DNA of 64,000 nt, taken from Pomphorhynchus laevis. Taxonomy: Eukaryota > Acanthocephala > Palaeacanthocephala > Echinorhynchida > Pomphorhynchidae. The stretch spans positions 434,001 through 498,000 of the forward strand of contig WNNJ02000543.1 in the NCBI GenBank assembly GCA_012934845.2. Reading direction: 5' to 3'. Under the pieces are notes generated by a model that was not told the DNA's origin, made no database searches, and saw nothing but the letters and a program-made list of their open reading frames with translations. The position numbers were made by a program, and so were the translations under genes. Shown in pieces: positions 49,791 through 60,600 of this stretch (its first letter is position 1; each line of letters starts with the position of its first letter).

Positions 49791-50796
49791 GATGCCTTTT
49801 CTTCTTTCAACTGTATTAATACATTTATGTAATACATTTATGACAAATTGTATTTTCTCATAAATACACTTTTTATAGGAATTGATGTCGAAACCTGATT
49901 TAACTTGATTTTAAATTTCAATTTTTTATTTTAACTATTTTTAAAATACGTATTTTCAGTTATCTGATCTGATAATTAATTGTTTATAGCAAGATGTATA
50001 AATAATTAATAGTAATTGTTAATATAAATATTACCAATAATTGATGGTCTCAAGATGTATGAATACGCAAGTATGAAAGTTAAAACTTCGAATGTAATAA
50101 TTTTTAATTATTTTGAATTTACCGATGTAAATGAGATTTTATTGTACATCTCATTGTATTGCTAATAGCAAGAATATTGGTATATATTGTACATTATAAT
50201 GTAATTAAATATTCTACTTGTATTTATCATATATCGACTTGTAATTTCACATCGATACAAAGAAAATTAACGTTTTCGTAATTTCAAATGGCGCTGGTGA
50301 ATTTCTGGCCGGAGAAAGAATATCGAAGAACTAAGAATACTAAGAATTAATAATACTAAGAATTAAGTGAAAACCATCATTTATTAAACTACTAGATACA
50401 TTTGATTTATAATGACGTCAAGTATTTATATATTCAAGTTGTTTTCGCCTGATATCAATAATTTCTTTGTAACAAATTACTTCCATTTTCACTTTAAAGG
50501 CATCCATTGCAACCGTAAATAAATCCTCGATTTTTCTTAAAAAAGGCAAGATATAATGCAAATGCAGTACTGTCAATAATATACGTAATTGCGATATAAT
50601 TTAAATTATAAATTTAATTTATAAATTCGATATATCGTTAAACAAATATGAAAACGAATTATAATTTTTACCGATTTCAATAAGGACTATTTTGTATTTC
50701 GTAAAATTACAATACAAAACACTTAAACTCGAAAAATATAAACATAAATGGGGCAGGAAATTTTATTGCTATTAATTCCATCAAAAATTCGATATA
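49791..50796. other. AT-rich DNA without recognised genes
   Basis: No coding or RNA feature is recognised. ACTAAGAATTAATAAT-like short repeats lie at 50330-50365. Confidence 0.4.
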
Positions 50797-52570
50797 ATAT
50801 AATGCCTATCTAACAAAAATTAAGCCATCAAATAAATATAAGGATATGGATAAAATTGAATTAATAGAAGCCTTAAATTTAATGATAAATCAAATTATTT
50901 AAAAGTAGCGACATCTATATTTAAACAAGTAAAATGTGTTCCAATGGGTGGTAATAGTAGTCCAATTATAGCTGACTTGTTTGTAAGCTTGATAGAATAT
51001 GAATTTGTTCATAACTGTTCAAAAAATAAATCTAAATTATATAAAGATATGAAATATATGTTTCGATATATTGATGATATATGTGTATTTAATTCTAACA
51101 ATTTTTATTCAATTAGTGAGCACATTTATCCAGAAGGCCTTATTCTTAACAAAACCAATATTAATGATAAAGAAGGTGTATATCTAGATATGAACATTAA
51201 ATTAACATTAAATAAAACTACTATTAATTTATATCGTAAAAATGACATATAAAAAATAAATCTAAATTATATAACGGTATAAAATATATGTTATAATAAT
51301 TATAACGCATATCTAACAAAAATTAAGCCATCAAGTAAATATAAATATATGGATAAAAAAATATATGGACGCTTTAAACCATCAAGTTTAAAAAAACCTA
51401 CATATATAAATACATGGATAAAATTGAATTAATAGAAGCCTTAAATATTTTGATAAATCAAAATTATTTAGAAGTAGTAAATTAGACAAATAAAAGCAAT
51501 TCTTTAATTAGACAAATAAAAGGTGTTCCAATAAAAATAAAAGGTATTCCAATAAGATGTGTTTCTATAATGAGTAAAAAGGGTATAAAGGTTGAATCAG
51601 ATAATAAAACTGTACCTATACTATATTGGAATCCAAAATTGCATAAGATACTAATAAAACCTAGGTTCATATGTAGTGCGTTTAAATGTACATTAAAACC
51701 ACTTTCTGTCTATATGAATAAAATACTCAAAGTAATTAAAGCACACTTTAAAAAATATTGCAAGGTAATCGAAATTAATACTGGTATAAAACACTATTTC
51801 AGTATTAATTCTACAAAAGAATTTTTAGAACAGACAACAGGAATAAATTTTCAAAATATAAATACATACGATTTTAGTACTCTTTATACAAATCTAGGTT
51901 TAGTAGATATTAAAGAAGCGTTAGTAAAATTAATTAATATCTTATTAACGAATCAATTCAGCTAACTGAGTCCACGTAAAAAATAAATAAAAAATAAATA
52001 TATAAAAAATAATAATGTTAAATCAATAAATCAAAATGTAATAATTAAATAATAAACAATTATAAATAATTGATATAAGATTTTATAACTTATATCATGT
52101 TAAAATAAAAAAATTGAAATTTAAAATAAAAGTCAATTTTTATGCATTGACTAATAAATAACAGATTCCATTCATAAAGATTTTCCGCTAATGATTTTAA
52201 ATTTATTTTTAATATTATTGTGTTGATTTATATATTTTACTATTTTCTGCTTGATGTTATTTTTATAGTAACCTAGTTTAAAATATGTATCTATTAAATT
52301 ATTTTAATGAATTTAAAGAAAGCCAATATCATTACATATTGTTGCAATTCTTAAAATTTCATTATTTAATGTATTATATCTTATATTATATGATATGCAT
52401 GAATGTTCATGCAAAAATGTTTCTTGTAAATTTAAATGTCATCTTTATATGCATACATATGTTATAAGAACTATAACGTCTATCTAACAAAAATTCAATA
52501 ATTTTTATTAAATAAGCGAACAAATTTATCCAGGTAGCCTAATTATTAACAAAACCAATATAAATGATAA
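50797..52570. mobile_element. Naiad PLE scraps in shuffled order
   Basis: Plus-strand RT pieces: the catalytic/C-terminal part first (50944-51252, 'VPMGGNSSPIIADLF', 'YMFRYIDDICVFNS'), then fragments to 51500, then the fingers and motif A (51570-51965, 'YWNPKLHKILIKPRF', 'NTYDFSTLYTNLG'). A terminal-repeat piece (about 51960-52170), a minus-strand C-terminal piece (about 52185-52440) and a final plus-strand piece (to 52570) follow. The order and strands are scrambled relative to a normal copy. Confidence 0.75.
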
Positions 52571-52574
52571 AGAA

Positions 52575-55140
52575 GTTATTTCATTGTCGGCTGCCGTGTG
52601 ACCAGGCAGTTGTGCATATACAGCGAAATAGGTATCAGCATTCGAAGCGGGCTAGCCTTCATGTAGGAACGTGGAATGTCATCTCGCTTCCGGGGAAAAC
52701 CAGAATTAGTAGAAGAGATGACTCGCTTCTATCTTGAAATAGTCGGAGTGACTTCTCTTCACTATTTTGGAACTGGAACTAAACTTTTGGATCAAGGTTG
52801 GACCCTGAACGTTTTGGGAGTTACCAATGGAAAGCGACGACAGGCGGGTGTAGGGATACTTACAAGTCCCCGTTTGTCGTTCGCGGTATAGAGGTTTAAC
52901 ACAATGAACGGTAGGCTGGCGTCTCTGAGACTTTTAATCATAGTGGGAAAGGGGATAACTGTTGTGTGTGCGTATGCTCCCAACATTATCTTGGAATACG
53001 CAGCCTTCGTGGAAGGTCTTCAAGCTCTGCTTGATAGTACTCCTGTTAGAGATTTCCTCATTCTGTTGGGATACTTCAATGCTCATGTTGGTAATGACAG
53101 TTTTACTTGGAAGAGAGTGTTGGGGTGGAACGGACTCTCTGATCTGAACGCGAGTGATGGTAAATTATTGAATTTTTGTTCTCGTAACAATTTGTGCATG
53201 ATCAACACCATGTTTGTACATAAGGAGACCCATAGGTGCATATGACATCGTGGTTTTCTCAATCAAATATCAATGATCGATTTTGTAATCGTTTCATCTG
53301 ATCTGCAACGTTATGTTCTAGACACTCGGGTGAAGATAGGGGCTGAGCTGTCAACCGATCACTACCTTGTAGTTAGTAAACTTTGATGGCCGGATCGGAT
53401 GCTAGACAAGCCTGGTAAACCCAAACGTTTTGTGATGGCTTGCTGGGAGCGTCTAGCTGATGTTTCTGTCTAAGAACGTTTTTCTGGCTACATTCAGGAG
53501 GACTTTTCTCGGTTGCCAGAAGAGGTCAAGAGCATTGATCAGGAATGGGAGGTGTTCATATCCTCCCTTGCCGAAGCAACTGTTAAAAGTCGTGACTCGA
53601 AGGCATTGGGTGCTTATCGCATAGGAAATACTCGAACTGCTTGGTGGACACCAGCAGTTAGAGATTTTGTCTAACAGAAGAAGCTGGCTTATAAGGCGAC
53701 TTTGTCAGAAAAATCAGTGGAAGCTGTAGACAAGTACCGAAAAGCAAAATGAGCTTCAGCTCGAGCAGTTACCGAAGCGAAGAGGACGGCTTGGGAGAAG
53801 TTTGGAGATCACTTATAACTTGATTATAGGTTAGCTTCAAAGATGTTCTGGAGGACGATCAGGAACCTTCGTGTTGGAAAGCAGAAAACTGCTCAAACTG
53901 CCTATGACAAGACAGGATATATGCTGACTGACATTAAAGAAATTCTTGGTTGTTAGAAATAGCATTTTAGGAGTCTCCTTGATCCCACCGATATACCTTC
54001 TATTGTAGAAGCGGAGTCTTTAGAACGAAGGAAGAGCTCATCTATATGGAGGAGGTCAATGTTGTTGTTAAAAAAACTTCGTTATGGCAAGTCTTCTGGA
54101 GTAGACGAGATTCGACCTGAAGCTTTAAAGGCTCTCGACGTTGTTGGCATGAAGTGGCTAACACGGATCTTAAACGTTGTATTGAAGTTGGGCAAGGTTC
54201 CTGATGAGTGGCGAACTCGGGTGGTGGTACGACCGTTAAGGAAGGTAACAGAAGAGTGTGTTCCAATTATCACGACATCACTCTTCTTAGCAAAACTGAT
54301 AAGTTATTTGTTAGAACTTTTGAGTAAAGGATACGATCTATACCTGAGGAACAGTTGCAATAGGAACAATGCGGCTTTGTCCAGGCTGCGGAACTACGGA
54401 TCAGATATTTACTCTCTCAACTATTCTTAAACGGTCTTGGGAGTTCGCTCAACCGGTCTACATGTGTTTTGTAGATATGGAAAAGGCGTTAGACCGAGTT
54501 CCGCAGGAGAGATTGTGGGAGGTACTAAGGGAGTATGGAGTACAACACTATCTTCGGGTAACTATTGCTTCTCTGTATGAACAAAGTATGAGTTGTATTC
54601 GTGTTCTAGGGAGGAAGTCTGATTCATTTCCAGTGGGCGTTGGGCTTCGTCAAGGTTGTCCTTTGTCTCCACTTGTGTTCCTTGTTTACATGGACAAAAT
54701 TTCGAGACGGTTTGCTGTGACGGATGTAGGTCTTCAGTTCGGTTCATCAGGATACCATCTCTGCTCTTTGCAGATGACGTTGTTTTGTTGACTTCTTGTC
54801 CTGAGGATTTACAATGCCTACTAGATCGATTCACGATGGAATGCCAAGCGGCAGAGATGTTGGTTAGTACCTCGAAGACTGTCTATACGTGTTCGTCTCG
54901 GATTCAGATTCCAATGTCAATCTGGATTGGGGAAAAGATTTTTCCTGATGTGGATGATTTCAAGTATCTTGGGTATTGTTCTCGAGGAACGGTATGAACA
55001 TCAAGGATATTGAAATGCAGATTTGTGCAGCTTACGCACCAATGCGTTCTTTGTACAGGTCTGTCGTGGTGAATCGGGAGTTGAGTCTTCGGGCAAAGCT
55101 TCTGGTTCGTGCACTGCCTCCACGACCCGACACCCGGACC
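52575..55140 (+). mobile_element. RTE-like LINE G, decayed
   Basis: Plus strand. The endonuclease runs 52660-53385: 'LHVGTWNV', 'ELVEEMTRFYLEIVGVTS', 'AGVGILTSPRLSFAV', 'ITVVCAYAPN', 'DFLILLGYFNAHVGND' and 'GAELSTDHYLVVSKL'. These are boxes of the CFDP2-like RTE-type endonucleases. The linker is at 53390-54050. The RT runs 54059-55000: 'KSSGVDEIRPEALKAL', motif A 'MCFVDMEKALDRVPQERLWEVLREYG', motif B 'VGLRQGCPLSPLVFLVYMDKI' and 'LLFADDVVLLTSCPEDL'. Many stops and frame changes make it inactive. The 3' end is near 55140, just before a minisatellite. The exact clade (RTE or Nimb-like) is uncertain. Confidence 0.75.
54369..54791 (+). CDS. RT palm of LINE G, 140 aa
   Basis: Holds motif A ('FVDMEKALDRVPQERLWEVLREYGVQHYL') and motif B ('GLRQGCPLSPLVFLVYMDKISRRFAV'). 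The catalytic 'SLLFADDVVLL' is in the overlapping frame at 54656-54997, so a frameshift lies between B and the catalytic box. In motif A the Phe usual after the Ala is a Leu ('KALDRVP'). Confidence 0.7.
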   Translation: MRLCPGCGTTDQIFTLSTILKRSWEFAQPVYMCFVDMEKALDRVPQERLWEVLREYGVQHYLRVTIASLYEQSMSCIRVLGRKSDSFPVGVGLRQGCPLSPLVFLVYMDKISRRFAVTDVGLQFGSSGYHLCSLQMTLFC

Positions 55141-55198
55141 AGTAATTGACAGGAAAAATCTTCATATTATTTGTTTTTTTTTGTCAAGAAATTGTTGT

Positions 55199-55815
55199 TG
55201 ACTAAATATTAAGTTCGATATATTTATTTTGATGACAAAATATTAAGTTCGATATATTTGGTTTGATGAATAAATATTCAGTTTGATACATTTAGTTTGA
55301 TGACTAAATATGGTATTTGATATATTTCATTTGATGACTAAATATCAAGTTCGATATGTTTAGTTTGATGACAAAATATCAAGTTCGATATATTTATTTT
55401 GATGACAAAATATTAAGTTCGATATATTTAGTCTGATGACTAAATATTAATTTCGATATATTCAGTTTGATAACTAAATATTAAGTTCGATATATTTTGT
55501 TTAAAGATTAAATGTTATGTTTGATGTATTTTGTTTGATTTATAAATATTAAGTTTGATATATTTAGTTTGATAACAAAATATCAAGTTTCGTATATTTA
55601 GTTTGATGACTAAATATTAAGTTCGATATATTTAGATTGATGACTAAATATTAAGTTTGATATATTTAGTTTGATGACAAAATATCAAGTTTCGTATATT
55701 TAGTTTGATGACTAAATATTAAGTTCGATATATTTAGATTGATGACTAAATATTCAGTTCGATATATTTAGTTTGATGACTTAATTTTTTTAGTTCGATA
55801 TATTTGGTTTGATGA
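55199..55815. repeat. 34-bp minisatellite, ~18 units
   Basis: Units of the form CTAAATATTAAGTTCG ATATATTTAGTTTGATGA repeat about 18 times with few length changes. Near-identical higher-order pairs occur at 55580-55650 and 55680-55750. The array begins 60 bases after the end of LINE G. Confidence 0.9.
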
Positions 55816-56703
55816 CTTTGAGAAACTGAACTATAAAAATTCTTTTTTGGTATATTTCCTTTTTTCTATTTATTATAATACAAAATATGTGACATCATTT
55901 AAGTATTCTAAATTATTAAAAAGAAAATCAAGTTAACACGATACAATTACAGATACAATACGTGTATTATCTGTATTGAATATTTGAATATTTTATCTTA
56001 TATAAGCACTTACTTATGATGATCACGATTGCAAATAGTTAATCTTACTTTTCTTAGATTTGAATATCTCAATAAATTTCGGCAATCTTCATATTTCCTT
56101 TCCAAATATATGTATTCGTCATTCATTTGCTAAAATTTCAACATTCAAAATTTACTCTTAAAATTGCAGATAGTTACTTAATTCAGTAAAGTTTTGATGT
56201 TTATAGTAATTCCTACAATTAATACTACAATTATTCAGCTATTCTGTTAAATAAAGCCTCAATGCCACTGTTAATCAAAATATAATTAATATAAATATAA
56301 AATGTTAACATACCATCCAGTATTTGATCGAGAGTCAAATTGACTATTTATCATGAAACATAAATAACTTAGAAGTTATGTAAAACGTCATATAATTATG
56401 ACGTATTGTATATATTTATTTTACAAATCAATATTGTATTATAATACAATATTGATTTATATTGTAAAAATATTTAACAATATCAATGAAGATATCGATA
56501 CAATACCTAAATATTGTATTAAGATATTGAGATATTAATATACACTTATTAATACATATATCGATATATTAATAAACAATCATTGATTTATTGAATTAGT
56601 CGTTGAAATAATTAATAATTGATTCATTGATTTATTCATTGAAATAATTAATTATTTAAATAGTAAATTAAATAATAATTTCATAATAATTAATAATTTT
56701 TTA
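55816..56703. other. AT-rich DNA with strong palindromes
   Basis: No gene is recognised. It contains a perfect 34-base palindrome at 56425-56458, within a longer imperfect inverted repeat (about 56415-56470), and further AT palindromes up to 56560. Confidence 0.5.
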
Positions 56704-57040
56704 GCCTGACCTCCAATGGGGCGTTTCGACCTTAGTCTACTCATCACTACAGGGTGGTCTCATCAGTGTGGCCCTGTAGCTACAAAACTTCGACAGTACT
56801 TAATCCTCAGTAAACCTCTGAAAGGAAATCACTAAGCCACGCTCTTCCACCGGTGACCAGCCTTACCACTGGTATGGTTTGCGTAAGCAGTGGCTTCACA
56901 GGACAGCACGTGTGCTATCGTTCCTTCCTTTATCAGCTTACTAAAGTTGCTGAACAAGCAACCTTAGTAAGCTGATGGTATATTATCTAATATAACATGT
57001 AATTACATGGTATATTAGATAATATATCATGTAATTAAAG
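56704..57040 (-). other. Hairpin-rich block with an R2-like 3' motif
   Basis: The lower end (56704-56723) reads on the minus strand like the R2-like 3' motif (CCATTGGAGGTCA) and is followed by an AT-rich tail. The body has nested hairpins: CTACAGGG/CCCTGTAG, AGCCACGC/GCGTAAGCAGTGGCT, and a 20-bp stem at 56931-56976. Two 31-base direct repeats follow at 56979-57040. It is possibly the structured 3' UTR of an R2-like element that has lost its coding part. Confidence 0.4.
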
Positions 57041-57484
57041 TTTTATGCAACCTGTTAGAACTGCAATACTGTTGGGTTTCAAAAGTAATAAAATTGAGGT
57101 AGAATCGCAATTGCCGACGAAACTTAGCAATATCAAAATATTCAAGGATTCCATAGTACTTTATCAGCTTACTAAGGTTACTGAACAAGCAACACGCTTG
57201 TATACAGCTGAAGCACAATGCAGGAGCAAAAGCTCTCTAGCTACAAAGCACGAGCAAAGCTCTAGCGCCGATGCTAAGATTCGTCACTCCACGTATAGTG
57301 ATTATATGAATTGAAAACTACTGGTGACGTTATATTTATAAGAAAGAACTTCAATACAACTTTTTAATTAACACGAGCATGAAAGTATAAACCTTCATGA
57401 TTTTTTTACAAAAAATGTATTTTTTTGTGAAAAAAATAATGGCACACAAATGTAATTTTAACAATAATAAAAGTCAATAATAAA
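57041..57484. other. Spacer before R5, with an unrecognised 89-codon frame
   Basis: The plus-strand frame 57045-57314 ('MQPVRTAILLGFKSNKIEVESQL..') resembles nothing I know. A second copy of the ATCAGCTTACTAAGGTTACTG motif (57162-57185) echoes the hairpin at 56931. The 13-base target duplication of R5, AGTCAATAATAAA, ends at 57484. Confidence 0.35.
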
Positions 57485-57545
57485 TTTTTTTAAAGGTAAA
57501 AATTATTATTAATAATATCGTAAGTTCTACAACATATACAATTAA

Positions 57546-57563
57546 GGTTCCCGCTAATGGACC
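57546..57563 (-). promoter_or_regulatory. R2-like 3'-terminal motif (copy R5)
   Basis: The minus strand reads GGTCCATTAGCGGGAACC, followed by an AT-rich tail. Complementary ends (GGT...ACC) could form a small hairpin. Confidence 0.55.
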
Positions 57564-57613
57564 TTTCGATTCAAAATTTAAAATTTAAAATTTTGAATAA
57601 CGGTCAATCGAAA

Positions 57614-60600
57614 TCATTGCAAAACAATCCTTTCTGGATTGTTTCCGGTGCGATTTTCTGTCATTTGATATTGTGTTCCCATTCTTGTGGATCTCACGCA
57701 CATCGATACACATTTTGCTAGTGTAAGTGATATATGTGTTCGCAAGGCTCTTATGCAATCACTGTAAGGCAGTGTTCTTCGCTCAGCAACTTTTGTGGAC
57801 ATCCAGCGCATTACCTTATCAGCTTCTGGTGCCATTACACCGGTAGCGGAGAAGACCATAGGAAAGAAAGCGGATCGTTCGATTTCGTTAATTCGTTCAG
57901 CGTACTTTGCAATTTTCCGTTGTTCGTGGTAGACATTGCATTCTCGGGGTGTTCTGTTGGAATATGAAGGTGCAAGTGGGTTGTATATACAAATGTCCAA
58001 AAAGGACCGTACCATTTTCTCGCCTAATAAACCCCGGCAAACAATATCTGATCTTGCCTGGATGTCAGTACATGTCGTTGATCTCTCAAATACGTGGTTG
58101 CGGGGTACAGGTTGTAAAATCGGTTCTGTAGAAACATCACAACACACTTTAGCGAGTTCGTTAGCTAAAATATCACGAACAATGTTATGCCTGATAATTG
58201 TGACACCTTCGTTTCGACATGACATAGCATGATTAACTGTGGATGGTGATCCGCATGCACATCTTTGTGATGCATTTCTTAGTGGAAGATTATATCTAGC
58301 ACACATGGCATCTTGAAATTCTTGGGTGATCAGTTGTGTATGTTTGTCGTGTGTCGGTTGATTGTTACACCAAGATAACGTCCCACGTTGTGAAGCATAT
58401 ATCACGACTTGCTTCTTCTCGGTGTCCAAACTTGTCAATATCCTCTCATATTTTAGGCGAGATGCTAAATTTCTTTCCTGTTTTATCTCGGCAACCGCAC
58501 ATTTCTGAGCATTGCCTAAACATGTTCCCGACATTCCAATAATTAGGGGCGTACATATCCGTATCGAATGCTGATATTCCATCTCGGCTTCTTCTATGGG
58601 ATTTGATATACCTATTCCTCCATGTTTTGTGGGCAGCATACATATCTCCATGATTTCTTTTTCAATGTTGTTTTGTCCAAGTAAATTGGGAAGAAGAATT
58701 TTTGTAATTGATTTCTCAAGAGGTGTGAACCATGATACCTCTGTAGGGCATGTGCGCATTAAGTACCTCCATTTATGTTGAAGCGCGTGAACAAAAACGT
58801 AATATGCTATTTGAGCATCAACTTCTGCGAGTTCGCTTATGTTTTCCACCATCCTAACCCAAAGTTTGATCCTTGATTTCGCAAAATTCTCAATGTATTC
58901 GGCTGTTCCACAAGGAGACCCAAGAACGACAATTCCTTCTGGCGTGATGTTCAAGCCCGTTTCCCTGAATAATTGTTTGGCCTCGTCCAGGTTATTTGAA
59001 TGTATTAATAAATTGCATTTCAGGACGTTTATTTGAAATCCATATTTCGGACCAATCGTCAATAACCTCTTCCATACAAGCGATATATCCTCAAGTGAAC
59101 CGATACACGAAGCGTCATCTGCGTACCAACGATGTGTCACATTGCTGGCACATCGCTGTAGATCATGTATCAAGGGAATTGACGCTGCGGCAAAAGCGGC
59201 CATCGCAAGAGGATCTCCCTGAGTCAAGCCTTCCTTCGATATAACGAATTCGTCTTCAACACATAAAATGGGTGGTCGCTGGTAATAATTTCCCAGAGCG
59301 TTATGTATGGACGGACATATGAATTCAATGTTGGTTAAAGATAACTGCCTATTGATCGCGTTGAAAGCATTTCTCGCATCTATTTGTAGAACACAATTTA
59401 GCGAGTTCGTCGAGAATGTTTGTCTAATTGAGTGTACCACCGTTTCTGCGCCACACCTTTGTCCAGCACAAAGCTGTTTGTTCCCTGCGACATTCTGAAG
59501 ATCGTCAGACACCGTGAGCAATATCGCTTTCGATATTATTCTTCTACTCACTTCCCCTATCCCAATTGGCCGAACCCCTGGATTTTTATTTAAGGGAATT
59601 ATTCTGCTTGCAGATAATGCCTGCATATTTATCTCACTGACGTGGTCAGTTGCAATACGTATCGCAATATCGGCCAAAGCATTAGAAAGACGGAGAGATT
59701 CGTGGTTATAATTATGCAACACGTCGCACCAATCAACCGCATTCATACCGGAAGGCCCACAGCTACCACGTGTTCTTTTTGCGGCACTCCGAATGGCATT
59801 TTTGTCTATTGAAAAGAAGATAGTGTGATGATGATCTTTACAATCGGGTAATTTTGATTTGAGAATACATTCCGCTTCTACAGCCTCTGCATCCGGATGT
59901 AGGTGTTGGAGTACTTGCCTTACGCTGTCATCCGCAATCATGTCGCATAATCTATGTAAACCCGATTGATTAGTACCCGTTTCTAGTAATTTCATCGCCC
60001 GTCTTATTTTTCCATTTCGAATCAATCTCACAAACTCTCTATGCCATTTATTCTCTGATATATTCTCTCGAGTGTCGGGTATGCGATTTTTCATACGCAC
60101 TTGTAGTATTTTACTCTCCTCAAACAAACTCGAAATGTTATTGTTTCTCCATAGGTTTAGTCTGCGTTCTAGCACTTTCCGAATGACACTCACTTTCTTG
60201 CATTCAACTTTTTGTTTCATTAGCTGACAAAATATTGTCGCCATTCTCAATGATTGGTTCTCACGATCTGCGGAACAAGCAGCGTCTTCGTACAGATTCG
60301 CTAGAATCCCAACAAACTGAACACTGGATGTGCATCGAGGAAGCCGAAAAAGGTTCGGACGCCATTTAATGCATTCCTCAAATATCGTGCCATAATACGA
60401 TATATGATCTACATGACTGGTGGTTTCCATGCTTGCGACTATTTGAACTGATATATCTGATTCGATGATCGAATTTGTAACACGTTGTTGTTCAATTTGT
60501 TGACAGTCTTGCTCCCGTTGAGGGTCTGCTTTATTTGTACACTCAGGTGCAGTACAATTAATACATCTGCGATTTTCTTTCGCACATCGGCAGCCTTTGC

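Noticed and set aside
56704-56800. Hammerhead on the minus strand (CTGATGA, GACC/GGTC stem, GAAAC)
   Set aside because: The core boxes and a 4-bp stem II are there, but no stem I pairs around a cleavable NUH. A stronger hairpin (CTACAGGG/CCCTGTAG) competes. Kept only as a hairpin block.
57045-57314. Small host gene of 89 codons
   Set aside because: No recognisable motif, repeated sequence inside the frame, and a location between element ends. Not supported as a gene.
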